Source of the DNA: Polynucleobacter sp. JS-JIR-5-A7
GTDB lineage: Bacteria > Pseudomonadota > Gammaproteobacteria > Burkholderiales > Burkholderiaceae
Length of the DNA: 64,000 nt
Assembly (NCBI RefSeq): GCF_018687935.1
Contig: NZ_CP061308.1
Coordinates: 1,792,048 to 1,856,047, forward strand
Reading direction: 5' to 3'
The notes under the pieces were generated by a model, which had not been told where the DNA came from, did no database searches, and was given only the letters and a program-made list of their open reading frames with translations. Position numbers and translations under genes: made by a program. Shown piece by piece: positions 33,377-42,900 of this stretch. Within the stretch, counting starts at the first letter, position 1. Each line of letters starts with the position of its first letter.

Positions 33377-34387
33377 TCAAGAGCTCAAGGCGCCTGATAA
33401 TAACTTAGAGGTGATATCCACAATCGGAATCACTCGGTCATAAGCCATACGGGTTGGTCCAATGACGCCTAAGGTGCCCACGATCTGACCATCAACGCTA
33501 TACGGAGCGCTGATGACCGCTAGGTCCTCATATGGCAAAAGATCACTCTCGCCACCTATGAAAATCTGAATACCGTCGGCATGGCTCGATACGTCTAGCA
33601 ACTGCATCAAGACCGATTTTTGCTCCAACATATCAAACATCTTGCGCAATTTATCAAGGTTAGAACTTAAGTCTCCTACATTCAGTAAGCGACGCTCACC
33701 AGAGAGCACCATCTCACCGCGACTCATATCGTAATCCGCAACGCCACTTTGCAAGGCCAAGGCCATCAAACCAGAAATATCAGCACGCAAAGTATCGAGG
33801 TCAGATTTCAAATGTTGGCGCACTTGCTCAAAACTTTTGCCAGCAAATTGTGCATTAATGTAATTTCCCGCCTCAATCAATTGACTTGGTGTGTAGTCTT
33901 GATTTGTTGGCAAGATACGATTTTGTACATCACCCTCGGGAGTCACCATGATGAGCAATATCTTGCCATCACCCAAACGAAGAAATTCAATATGTTTAAA
34001 AACTTGGGCACGCTTTGGTGTCATCACCACACCAGCAAAATGGGTGAGATTAGACAGAATCTGGGCAGCTGAATTCAAAACCCTTTGCGGGGAGTCTGGC
34101 AAAAGCCCTTTTTCAACCTCACGGGCGGCGATCTCTTCGAGAGGACGAACCGTCACCATGGTGTCCACAAACAAGCGGTAACCCCGTGGTGTGGGTATTC
34201 GGCCGGCAGAGGTGTGAGGGCTAGTCACCAAGCCCATATCCTCTAGATCAGCCATGACATTGCGGATGGTGGCAGCAGAGAGGTCTAAACCCGAAAACCT
34301 TGAAAGCGTCCGCGAGCCAATAGGCTGACCCTCCTCGATATAGCGCTCGATGAGGGTTTTAAGTAAGGCGCGGGAACGTTCGTCCAT
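33377..34387 (-). CDS. hrcA: heat-inducible transcription repressor HrcA
   Basis: Winged-helix repressor that binds CIRCE operators of heat-shock genes such as groESL. The N-terminus reads MDERSRALLKTLIERYIEEG and the recognition helix lies in LDLSAATIRNVMADLEDMGL. The GAF-like inducer domain and C-terminal half with GVIGPTRMAYDRVIPIVD follow. Length is 336 residues, normal. It opens a minus-strand series hrcA-hemH-grpE. No CIRCE repeat (TTAGCACTC-N9-GAGTGCTAA) is visible next to any gene in the window, so its targets are probably elsewhere. It diverges from nadK, 37 bases away. Confidence 0.95.
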   Translation of the reverse strand: MDERSRALLKTLIERYIEEGQPIGSRTLSRFSGLDLSAATIRNVMADLEDMGLVTSPHTSAGRIPTPRGYRLFVDTMVTVRPLEEIAAREVEKGLLPDSPQRVLNSAAQILSNLTHFAGVVMTPKRAQVFKHIEFLRLGDGKILLIMVTPEGDVQNRILPTNQDYTPSQLIEAGNYINAQFAGKSFEQVRQHLKSDLDTLRADISGLMALALQSGVADYDMSRGEMVLSGERRLLNVGDLSSNLDKLRKMFDMLEQKSVLMQLLDVSSHADGIQIFIGGESDLLPYEDLAVISAPYSVDGQIVGTLGVIGPTRMAYDRVIPIVDITSKLLSGALSS

Positions 34388-34424
34388 GGTGGAAGGGATT
34401 TTATGCCTATGGTTTAATCGTTAT

Positions 34425-35330
34425 ATGTTAAGCCCATCCCCCAATTCCTCCAAGAAGGCATTTAGCCGAGTGGCACTCGTCGGCAAATTTCAAGCGGACG
34501 GCATTGAAGATCACCTGCGAGACCTGGCTAAATTGGTCTCAGGCTTGGGCTGTGAGGTCTTTATTGAGGCCGATACAGCCACTCACCTCGGTTTGAGTGA
34601 CTATCCGACTAAAACCGCACAAGACTTTGCTGGGGCAATTGACCTAGTCGTGGTTTTGGGTGGTGATGGCACCATGCTGGGCATTGCTCGCCAATTAGCA
34701 GGCAGCCATGTTCCCCTCGTGGGAATCAATATGGGTCGCCTTGGCTACATGACTGATATCCCGATTCAGTCTGTACAAACTACTTTGCCCAAAATTATTG
34801 CGGGCGACTATGAAGCGGATACCAGAACTCTCCTGCATGCTGTTGTTCTGCGTGACGGCAAGAAAATCAACCAGGGCTTAGCGCTTAACGATGTTGTTGT
34901 GAATCGCTCCGGCATTTCTGGGATGGTAGAGCTTGCTGTTCATGTCAATGGCTCCTTCATGTACAACCAACGCTCTGATGGTTTGATTGTCTCTACCCCG
35001 ACTGGTTCAACTGCCTATGCACTTTCTGCTGGTGGCCCGATTTTGCATCCACATGTAGCAGGCATATTGCTCGTACCAATTGCGCCACACTCACTTTCCA
35101 ATCGACCCATTGTTTTGCCACAAGATAGCGTGACGGTGATTGAGGTAGTCAACGGACTTGAGGTGATCGTCAATTTTGATATGCAATCACAAACAAATTT
35201 GCAAAGTGGCGATAAGGTTGAGGTGCGCCAATCCGACAAAACAATCGATCTGTTACACCCCAGCAATCACAGCGACTACAAAACTTTGCGTGAGAAATTG
35301 CACTGGAATGAATACCCATCGACTTTCTGA
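34425..35330 (+). CDS. nadK: NAD kinase
   Basis: Phosphorylates NAD to NADP. The GGDGT motif is at residues 79-83, and the second signature, TPTGSTAYALSAGGPI, is in the C-terminal half. From the ATG at 34425 it has 301 residues; the frame stays open to 34350 but that part overlaps hrcA and does not resemble the family. The hrcA-nadK-recN neighbourhood is conserved in many betaproteobacteria. A TTTAAT box lies 6 bases before the ATG, so the message might be leaderless. recN follows 26 bases later. Confidence 0.95.
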   Translation: MLSPSPNSSKKAFSRVALVGKFQADGIEDHLRDLAKLVSGLGCEVFIEADTATHLGLSDYPTKTAQDFAGAIDLVVVLGGDGTMLGIARQLAGSHVPLVGINMGRLGYMTDIPIQSVQTTLPKIIAGDYEADTRTLLHAVVLRDGKKINQGLALNDVVVNRSGISGMVELAVHVNGSFMYNQRSDGLIVSTPTGSTAYALSAGGPILHPHVAGILLVPIAPHSLSNRPIVLPQDSVTVIEVVNGLEVIVNFDMQSQTNLQSGDKVEVRQSDKTIDLLHPSNHSDYKTLREKLHWNEYPSTF

Positions 35331-35356
35331 TGTCGAGTTTATTGCTACGCTAATAC

Positions 35357-37027
35357 ATGCTTCAAACTATCTCCCTTCGTGACTTTGTCATTGTTGATCA
35401 GCTTGAACTCGACTTCGCTAGTGGCTTCACGGTGCTCACTGGTGAAACTGGGGCTGGTAAATCTATTTTGCTAGATGCCTTAAGCCTTGTCCTGGGTGAA
35501 CGCGCAGATAGCAGTCAAATTCGTGAAGGTAGCAATCGTGCAGAGATTTCTGCCCTCTTTCGCATTGACGCAGAACTTATTCAATCCTTTGGCCAATGGT
35601 TAGATGCTCAAGGCTTCCCAGTTGAAGATAATGGTCAGAGTCTATTGCTCAAAAGAACTATTGAGAGCAACGGACGCAGTCGCGCTTTTATTAATGGAAG
35701 TGTTGCCACGCTAACTCAGTTGCGTGAAGCAGGCGATCAGTTGGTCGACATCCATGGGCAGCACGCGCATCAACTTCTTTTAAAGGGCGGCGCCCAACGT
35801 GAGCTCTTAGACCGTCATGCTGGATTACTGCCACTAGCCACAGAAGTAGCACAAGCCTTTAAAACGCTGAACGATTCTCGTCGTCGTTTAGAACAAGCAG
35901 AAAATGCTGGTCAGGATGTTGAGCGGGAACGTGAAAGATTGCAATGGCAATTAGAAGAACTCACCGAGCTCGCTCCACAAGAAGGTGAGTGGATCAACAT
36001 TCAAAGCGAGCATGCTAGATTGGCTAATGGCGCCAAGCTAATTGGCGGCTGCCAAGAAGCTATAGACATATTGAGTGACGCGGACAACTCTCTAGCGTCT
36101 TCTCTATCTAAGGTCTGCGGCAATATCAGCGCCTTAGCCGAACACGACCAAGCCTTAAGTGGCATTAGCGAATCCTTGGAGAGTGCGCAAATTCAGCTAG
36201 ATGAAGCGATTCATGGATTAAATCGCTATCTTCAAAAAATTGATTTAGATCCCGCTCGCCTTGAACAAGTCGAAGAACGTATGCAGGCCCTGCACAGTAC
36301 TTCTAAAAAATATCGCACTGAAGTAGAGGCACTACCAACACTGCTTTTGGAAACTACCGAACGCTTGGAGGCACTGACTGCCTCACAAAATATGGATGCC
36401 CTCCGAGAAAAAGTAAAGCAAGAAGAGGCTGCCTATCTCAAGCTGGCAAAGCAACTCTCCCAAAAACGCAGTAAGGCAGCTACAGACCTAGGTCAGTTAG
36501 TGACAGATGCTATGCAAAATTTATCGATGGCTGGCGGACGATTGGAGATTGCTCTATCGCCACTACAAGAAGGTGGCTCGCATGGTCTCGAGCAAATCGA
36601 GTTTTTGGTGGCAGGCCATGCAGGTAGTACTCCTCGCTCATTAGCCAAAGTAGCATCGGGTGGAGAACTGGCTCGTATTAGTCTGGCAATTAGCGTAATC
36701 ACCAGCAAAGCTTCATTCACCCCTACATTGATATTTGATGAGGTCGATGCTGGTATTGGGGGGGCTGTTGCAGAAACTGTTGGCAAACTTCTTCATCAGT
36801 TGGGTCAGTCCCACCAAATTCTGTGCGTTACCCATCTCCCGCAGGTAGCCGCCCAAGGCAATCATCACCTTAAAGTCAGTAAATCTCAAAGTGGCGACAA
36901 GACTGTGTCACAAGTTCAATCGCTTGGAAGAACAGAACGAGTAGAGGAAGTTGCCAGAATGCTAGGTGGCGCTACCATTACCGATACCACCCGTCGCCAC
37001 GCACGCGAACTACTTGAGCAAGATTAA
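35357..37027 (+). CDS. recN: DNA repair protein RecN
   Basis: SMC-like ATPase acting in double-strand break repair. The N-terminal Walker A loop is GETGAGKS (29-36). A long coiled-coil region occupies about residues 155-375, and the C-terminal half carries the signature ASGGELARISLAI and Walker B LIFDEVDAGIGG. The 556 residues are standard. It starts 26 bases after nadK, with which it is often paired, and converges with glnE across only 6 bases with no terminator. Confidence 0.96.
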   Translation: MLQTISLRDFVIVDQLELDFASGFTVLTGETGAGKSILLDALSLVLGERADSSQIREGSNRAEISALFRIDAELIQSFGQWLDAQGFPVEDNGQSLLLKRTIESNGRSRAFINGSVATLTQLREAGDQLVDIHGQHAHQLLLKGGAQRELLDRHAGLLPLATEVAQAFKTLNDSRRRLEQAENAGQDVERERERLQWQLEELTELAPQEGEWINIQSEHARLANGAKLIGGCQEAIDILSDADNSLASSLSKVCGNISALAEHDQALSGISESLESAQIQLDEAIHGLNRYLQKIDLDPARLEQVEERMQALHSTSKKYRTEVEALPTLLLETTERLEALTASQNMDALREKVKQEEAAYLKLAKQLSQKRSKAATDLGQLVTDAMQNLSMAGGRLEIALSPLQEGGSHGLEQIEFLVAGHAGSTPRSLAKVASGGELARISLAISVITSKASFTPTLIFDEVDAGIGGAVAETVGKLLHQLGQSHQILCVTHLPQVAAQGNHHLKVSKSQSGDKTVSQVQSLGRTERVEEVARMLGGATITDTTRRHARELLEQD

Positions 37028-37033
37028 ATTGAT

Positions 37034-39838
37034 TTAAACGCTGGAAGGCGCTTTAAAAATTTCTTGCCACAGTTGTAAGACACAATCCCTAGCATTCAAG
37101 AGCTCAGGCTCACTCTCCAACAGAATACGAGTTTTTTCTGCACCGTCTAAACGTAAACGGTGTTGACGCGCTCTTAATAAACGATAAGCATCACCAACCT
37201 GTTCAGCACTAACGCCCTCGATTAGGCCCACTTCACCAGCAATTCGCAGTAAAGCAATATTGCCAAGATTGCCTATCAGCTGAGGATATTGATTTGCATA
37301 GGCTAAGACTAAGAACTGCACCATAAACTCAATATCTACCATGCCGCCAGCATCGTGCTTTAAATCAAAATTCCCAGTTCCATTGGGATGCCCCTCATGC
37401 ACCTTGCGACGCATAGCCAAAATCTCAGCACGCAAATGATCTACATTACGTTTCTGACTCAAGACCTCTGAACGAACTGCATCAAACTCAATACCAACTG
37501 AAGCATTACCAGCAGCAAAGCGGGCACGAGTTAAAGCCTGATGCTCCCATACCCAGGCGGCGTTGTCACCCTCACGCATCTGATATTTTTTAAACGCTTC
37601 TGTATTGGTCACCAAAAAACCAGCCGATCCATTGGGACGAAGGCGAGTATCAATTTCAAATAAGCTTCCGGTCGCAGTAAAGGTCGTCAACCAATTAATC
37701 ATACGTTTAGCTAAAAGCGCATAAATTTCTTGGGCGGCATAATCGTTTTCACTCGACTGATATAAGAAGACCAAATCTAGATCAGAGGCATAGCCCAATT
37801 CTTTACCGCCCAACTTACCATATGCAATCACAGCAAAAGCGGCGGCTTTATCAGCGGGTAAGCCATACTTTTTCGCTACGGTAGGCCAAACGCGTTCAAG
37901 GGTAGCTTGCAAAATCAAATCCGCTAAAGCAGATAAATGATCGCTAACCTTTTCTACAGGAAGAGCGTGGTCCACCCCTACTCCCAAATCTGCTAGTAAG
38001 GTAATGAAGGTTTCGGTGTGATGGGTCACGCGCAAAATATCCATTGCCTGCTCTGAACCATCGCCATCAGCCATGACATCGTCTAAACGAATATTTAAAT
38101 TCATCTTTACTTCATGCCAATAGTCTTCTGGATGCTCAATCAGCGACCTTTCAGTACGAGAGTTCAGCAAATAATCTAATAAGTGTGGATGTTGGGTGAG
38201 GTACTGCGCGCCCCACTGAGATGCTTGGAGCAAAGCCAAGATATTCAACAGCGCTTTTGGATATTCGGCCAGGATAGATAAATAAGCGCTACGTCTCACA
38301 ATGGCTTCGAGTAAATCGAAGAAGCGCAATAAAGTTTGATCTGCAGTCGCTAACTTATCATCTTCAGCCATCAAAATTTCTGCAGCACTACGAATTAAGT
38401 TATCAAAAATCAAGCGACTTTTATCTGGTAGCTGCTTTACCTTGGGGCTTGCAATCCATGATTGCCAATGGAGCAAGGACTTAGGAAAACAGGCTGCATC
38501 TAACTCCCAGTTATGACTTAAGGGTGCGAGATCCAGACGATTTTCATCATCTAATACAAATGCTTTTTCAAATAGACGCGCTACATTATTTTGATGGCGC
38601 TCTAACTCCGTCAAAAAACTTGACTCGTCTGAGAAGCCCATAGTATCAGCCAAACGAGCACGCACAAGCGCATCATCTGATAAATAATGGGTTTGCTGAT
38701 CATCCCAAACCTGAATGCGATGCTCAAGGCGTCTCAGAAAAATATAGGCATCTTGTAGCTCATCAATCTCTTGTGCTGGCAATATGCCGCGCTGCTTGAT
38801 AAGAGTCAGCACTTGTAATGTGGGACGCACTCTAAAACGAGGATCAGTACCACCCCGCATCAGTTGAAACATTTGCGCCAAAAACTCAATTTCTCGAATA
38901 CCGCCGCGACCTAACTTAATGTCGTGTGATCGACCTTGATGTCCAGTAGATCGCTTCTCTGCCTCTTGCTGTATTTGTGCATGCAGATCTCGTATGGAGG
39001 CAATCACGCCATAGTCCAAATGCCGGCGATACACGAAGGGCCGAATCAGTTGCTCGAGGGCTTTTTCACAATGGGCAAAATCATGTGCGTCTGGCAAGGG
39101 CCTAATAAGCCTACCTTTAATCCAGGCGTAACGCTCCCACTCCCTGCCCTGCACTAGTAAATATTCTTCCAGCATATCGAGACTACATACCAAAGAACCA
39201 GAGTCCCCATTAGGTCGTAAGCGCATATCGACACGAAATACAAAACCATTCGCGTCCACCTCTGATATGACCCTCATGAGGCTTCTCCCCAAACGGGTGA
39301 ACCACTCGTGATGGGATAAGCTTTTGGGACCACCTTGCGTCTCGCCCTCATGCTCATACAAAAAGATCAGATCAATATCCGATGACAGGTTGAGCTCATA
39401 CCCACCCAACTTACCCATACCCACCACCATCAAGGGCATTTCACTATTGGTTGAAAGACTCCAGGGCAGTCCAAAGCGATCTTGCAAATCTCTGCGCAGA
39501 AATGCAATGGAATCAGCAATCGCTAGTTGGGCAAAATGGCTGAGGCTATGCGTGACCTCCTCTAAATCAGCCATGCCATTCAGATCACGAAAGGCCACCC
39601 ATAGCATGAGGCGTTGACGAGCCAAGCGCAAATTAGCCATCCATCGCGCCTCATCATGCTCGCTACTCAGACTATCGACCTTACAGGTCTCAAGTAGACC
39701 TTGAATCCCGGGCAAATCAATTTTTTGGTGTCCATGGGCTTTTAGCCACTCAAGCCACTCGGGCTTGGCATGGAGCCAACGCCGCGCGTAATTGGAGTGC
39801 TGCTCTAAAAACGCAGTTTGCCTAGAAATATCATCCAT
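37034..39838 (-). CDS. glnE: bifunctional glutamine synthetase adenylyltransferase / deadenylylase
   Basis: Adds AMP to, or removes it from, glutamine synthetase in response to PII. Two nucleotidyltransferase domains are visible: the N-terminal one with LSSDIDLIFLYEHEG (around residue 155) and the C-terminal one with YASDLDLVFLYQSSEN (around residue 680). The remaining helical linkers carry VDMRLRPNGDSGSLV and IDTRLRPNGSAGFLV, a duplicated signature. At 934 residues it is close to E. coli GlnE (about 946). It diverges from yhdP across 78 bases. The two-domain duplication is normal for the family. Confidence 0.96.
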   Translation of the reverse strand: MDDISRQTAFLEQHSNYARRWLHAKPEWLEWLKAHGHQKIDLPGIQGLLETCKVDSLSSEHDEARWMANLRLARQRLMLWVAFRDLNGMADLEEVTHSLSHFAQLAIADSIAFLRRDLQDRFGLPWSLSTNSEMPLMVVGMGKLGGYELNLSSDIDLIFLYEHEGETQGGPKSLSHHEWFTRLGRSLMRVISEVDANGFVFRVDMRLRPNGDSGSLVCSLDMLEEYLLVQGREWERYAWIKGRLIRPLPDAHDFAHCEKALEQLIRPFVYRRHLDYGVIASIRDLHAQIQQEAEKRSTGHQGRSHDIKLGRGGIREIEFLAQMFQLMRGGTDPRFRVRPTLQVLTLIKQRGILPAQEIDELQDAYIFLRRLEHRIQVWDDQQTHYLSDDALVRARLADTMGFSDESSFLTELERHQNNVARLFEKAFVLDDENRLDLAPLSHNWELDAACFPKSLLHWQSWIASPKVKQLPDKSRLIFDNLIRSAAEILMAEDDKLATADQTLLRFFDLLEAIVRRSAYLSILAEYPKALLNILALLQASQWGAQYLTQHPHLLDYLLNSRTERSLIEHPEDYWHEVKMNLNIRLDDVMADGDGSEQAMDILRVTHHTETFITLLADLGVGVDHALPVEKVSDHLSALADLILQATLERVWPTVAKKYGLPADKAAAFAVIAYGKLGGKELGYASDLDLVFLYQSSENDYAAQEIYALLAKRMINWLTTFTATGSLFEIDTRLRPNGSAGFLVTNTEAFKKYQMREGDNAAWVWEHQALTRARFAAGNASVGIEFDAVRSEVLSQKRNVDHLRAEILAMRRKVHEGHPNGTGNFDLKHDAGGMVDIEFMVQFLVLAYANQYPQLIGNLGNIALLRIAGEVGLIEGVSAEQVGDAYRLLRARQHRLRLDGAEKTRILLESEPELLNARDCVLQLWQEIFKAPSSV

Positions 39839-39879
39839 ACCCCCATCTTAATACTGACCAAAATTCAAGCTCCCGGTGC

Positions 39880-39909
39880 TTGGCGGTCTAGCAGAGCCTG
39901 ACGGATAAT
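39880..39909 (+). promoter_or_regulatory. candidate promoter of yhdP
   Basis: TTGGCG (39880-39885) and GATAAT (39904-39909) are 18 bases apart. Transcription would start near 39916, directly at the yhdP ATG (39917), so the message would have essentially no leader. Confidence 0.45.
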
Positions 39910-39916
39910 AGAGGCC

Positions 39917-42900
39917 ATGCTGCAAAACATCATTCCGCCTCGACTCAAGAGCGTATTCACAAAACGTCCTCCAGGTTTAGGTGGCGAGTGGCGTAAGCGC
40001 GCCCTGATTCTGCTAGGTTTTGTGATGGCGCTTTTTCTACTCGGCCATCTTGGTGTGCGCTATGTGCTTTGGCCTCAAATTGAAAAATCCAAGGCTTCAG
40101 TTGAAAAGCTCATTAGCAGTCGCGTCGGCGTTAATGTCTCGATTGATGATCTCCGAGTTTCTTGGACAGGCATCAGACCTTCCTTTGAGATGGATGGCCT
40201 GCGCTTCAGCAGCCCCGATCATTCAAAATCATTATTGATGATCGAAAAGATTTATGGTGAACTGAGCTGGAAATCTTTTTATCACTTAGCGCCCTATTTT
40301 CATGAAATTCATTTTGAAAGCGCGGAAATTTATGCGCAAAGAAACTCCAAGGGTGCAATCACGATTGCTGGAATTTCGATTGATAGCGGCACCAGCGATT
40401 ACTCTGCAGAGAATTGGTTATTTTCACAAGACGCTATTGAAGTTAGCAAAGTCAAACTCTTTTGGGATGATCAGCTCAACAAAAAATCACAAACCTCTAT
40501 TGAAGTCTTAAACCTATCGCTTCAGAACGGTATTCGTAGACACGAGGGCTCCATCACCACAACTACCCCGTGGACCAAGGGGCCAACAGAAGTCAAAGTC
40601 GACTTCGTTCACCATCTAGGTGGGCAAGCAGGAAATTGGCACGACTGGATTGGCACAATCACTTGGAATCTTACTGACCTAAATCTGAAGCAGATATCTC
40701 AAGAGTTCAAAATCGGCCTCCATACCTTAGAAGGGGTGCTGAGCTCAAAAGGAAGTCTCAAGATTGATAACGCCCAACCTGATGGTGGTGAATTTTTTGT
40801 CGCGGTTGATGACCTAGTGGTGCAATCTTCAAAAAGCGAAGATGCTATTGCACTAGGAAGACTCGAAGCCAATCTTCTACAAGAAACCAATGATGGCTTA
40901 ATCGCCATCTCGACCAAAACATTCACTTGGCGCGATATGGATAGCCCAAAATCTGCGCCCTTGGAAAACCTGAGTCCGATGACTTTTCGCTGGCGGCCTC
41001 CAGGTGCGGATAGAGAAATCAAAGAATTTGAATTTTCATCGCCAAAGATTTCAGTCGAAGATGTCGCATTATTTGCACTCAATTTACCGCTCTCTAAAAA
41101 AGTTCATCAATGGATTAAGACTTCTCAGGCTGAAGGAGATTTGGAAGACCTAAATATTCGTTGGTCAGAAAGCAAATCCCCTTTATCCGCTCTCAATATT
41201 CCTGGTGGCTGGTTTAAATCTAATAAATTAGACTTCACCGTGAGCGCCAAACTCATCAACCTCAGTTTTACTGGTATCAATAAATCGATACCTTCTGTTT
41301 CCAATTTATCCGGCTTTGTTACTGGCAACCAAAAAGAGGGGAGTTTTTCCTTAGATTCAAGTGATCTTGGTCTAGAGATTTATGACTTTCTGGAAGACCC
41401 CAAAATCCATTTGGAGCGTGCCAGCGGACAAATCAATTGGTCAAAGCAAAAAGGGCATTGGGTTGTTAATACTAAAAAGCTTACTTTGAGCAATTCAGAA
41501 CTCACAACTAATCTGAGCCTGAACTATATCCTCGGCAATCCCAAAGAGGCTGACTTCATGACCATGGACATGGAGCTTGTCAAAGCCAATGCAAAAACTG
41601 CCTATCGCTATTTACCGCTTGGCATGGGTAAGGACGCTAGGGTATATCTCAGCAAAGCATTTGATGCAGGTGTCATTCAAAATGGGCAAGTGCATATCAA
41701 GGGGGATCCTAATCAAGTGCCCTTTCCCGATAAGCAACAGGGTGAGTTCAGCTTGACGCTTCCGATTGCAGGCGCAGCATTTAGCCCAGTTCCGCTTTTA
41801 CCAAACAATCAAGGAACTTGGTCTACCTTCACGAATGTGAATGGTAGTGTCGCGATGACAAACTCAAACCTGACTGTAGACATTGCAAAAGCCAATTACA
41901 AACAAATTGCCCTGAATACATTTCATGCAGAAATTCCCAATGTCAGTGCAAAACAACTAACACTCTCAGTCACTGGTAAAGCAACCGGTGAAGCGCAACA
42001 GATGCTAGAGTATTTTTACGCTTCTCCTGTTGGCAAAAGACAGGCCAAAATGGAACAAAATCTCCGCGTCAGTGGTCCAGTAGATATAGGTCTTGATCTC
42101 AAGGTTCCACTCTCTAATTCTGCCGATACCAATGTTGATCTGAAATTAACACTGCCAGGCAATAAAGCGGAATGGGCTGGCATTCCACCTTTTGAAAACC
42201 TCAAGGGCAGTATTCGTATCACCGAAATCAATCCTGAATTTGAAGATGTATCAGCTAATTTCTTGGGTGGATCCATCAAAATTAGCAGCGCCGATCAAAA
42301 TAGCAATAAGCAAAACTTCAAAATTGCTGGCGACATTCAAGCAAATTTTATAAAAGAATATTTTGCAAAATCTGCTCGTTCAGAGCTTAGCTCAATACTG
42401 AATGCCATGAATGGCTCAGTTAAATATGACGGCACTCTCAGCTTTAATAAACAAGGTAGTGACTCTAATATCCACTTTGATCTTCGGAACTGGTCCATGA
42501 ATTTACCAGCGCCAACTAGGAAATTAGCGGGCACTTCCATGGCTGGTGATATCAACGTTAAAACTTTCTCCAATGACAAAACAAATCCTAATCGACTAAG
42601 CTGGTCTGGAAAGATTGGCGATCTCTATTCCATTCAAGGAGCACTAGGTCGTGATGACGAATTGCGTTACAGCCTGGGAATTGGCGCAGCGCCGAATCTA
42701 CCTCAACAAGGGTTTAACTTAAATCTCGTTAGCAATGAACTCAATCTTGATGCCTGGCAAGATTTCTTGGGGAGTAAGAAGGGGTCGCGTAGTCAAGAAG
42801 CAGAAATGAGTTCAAGCTTTCAAGTCACAGCGCAAGTTAAAAAACTGACCTTATTTGAACGTCTCTGGCAGGATGTGAATATCCTTGCAAACAATAAGAA

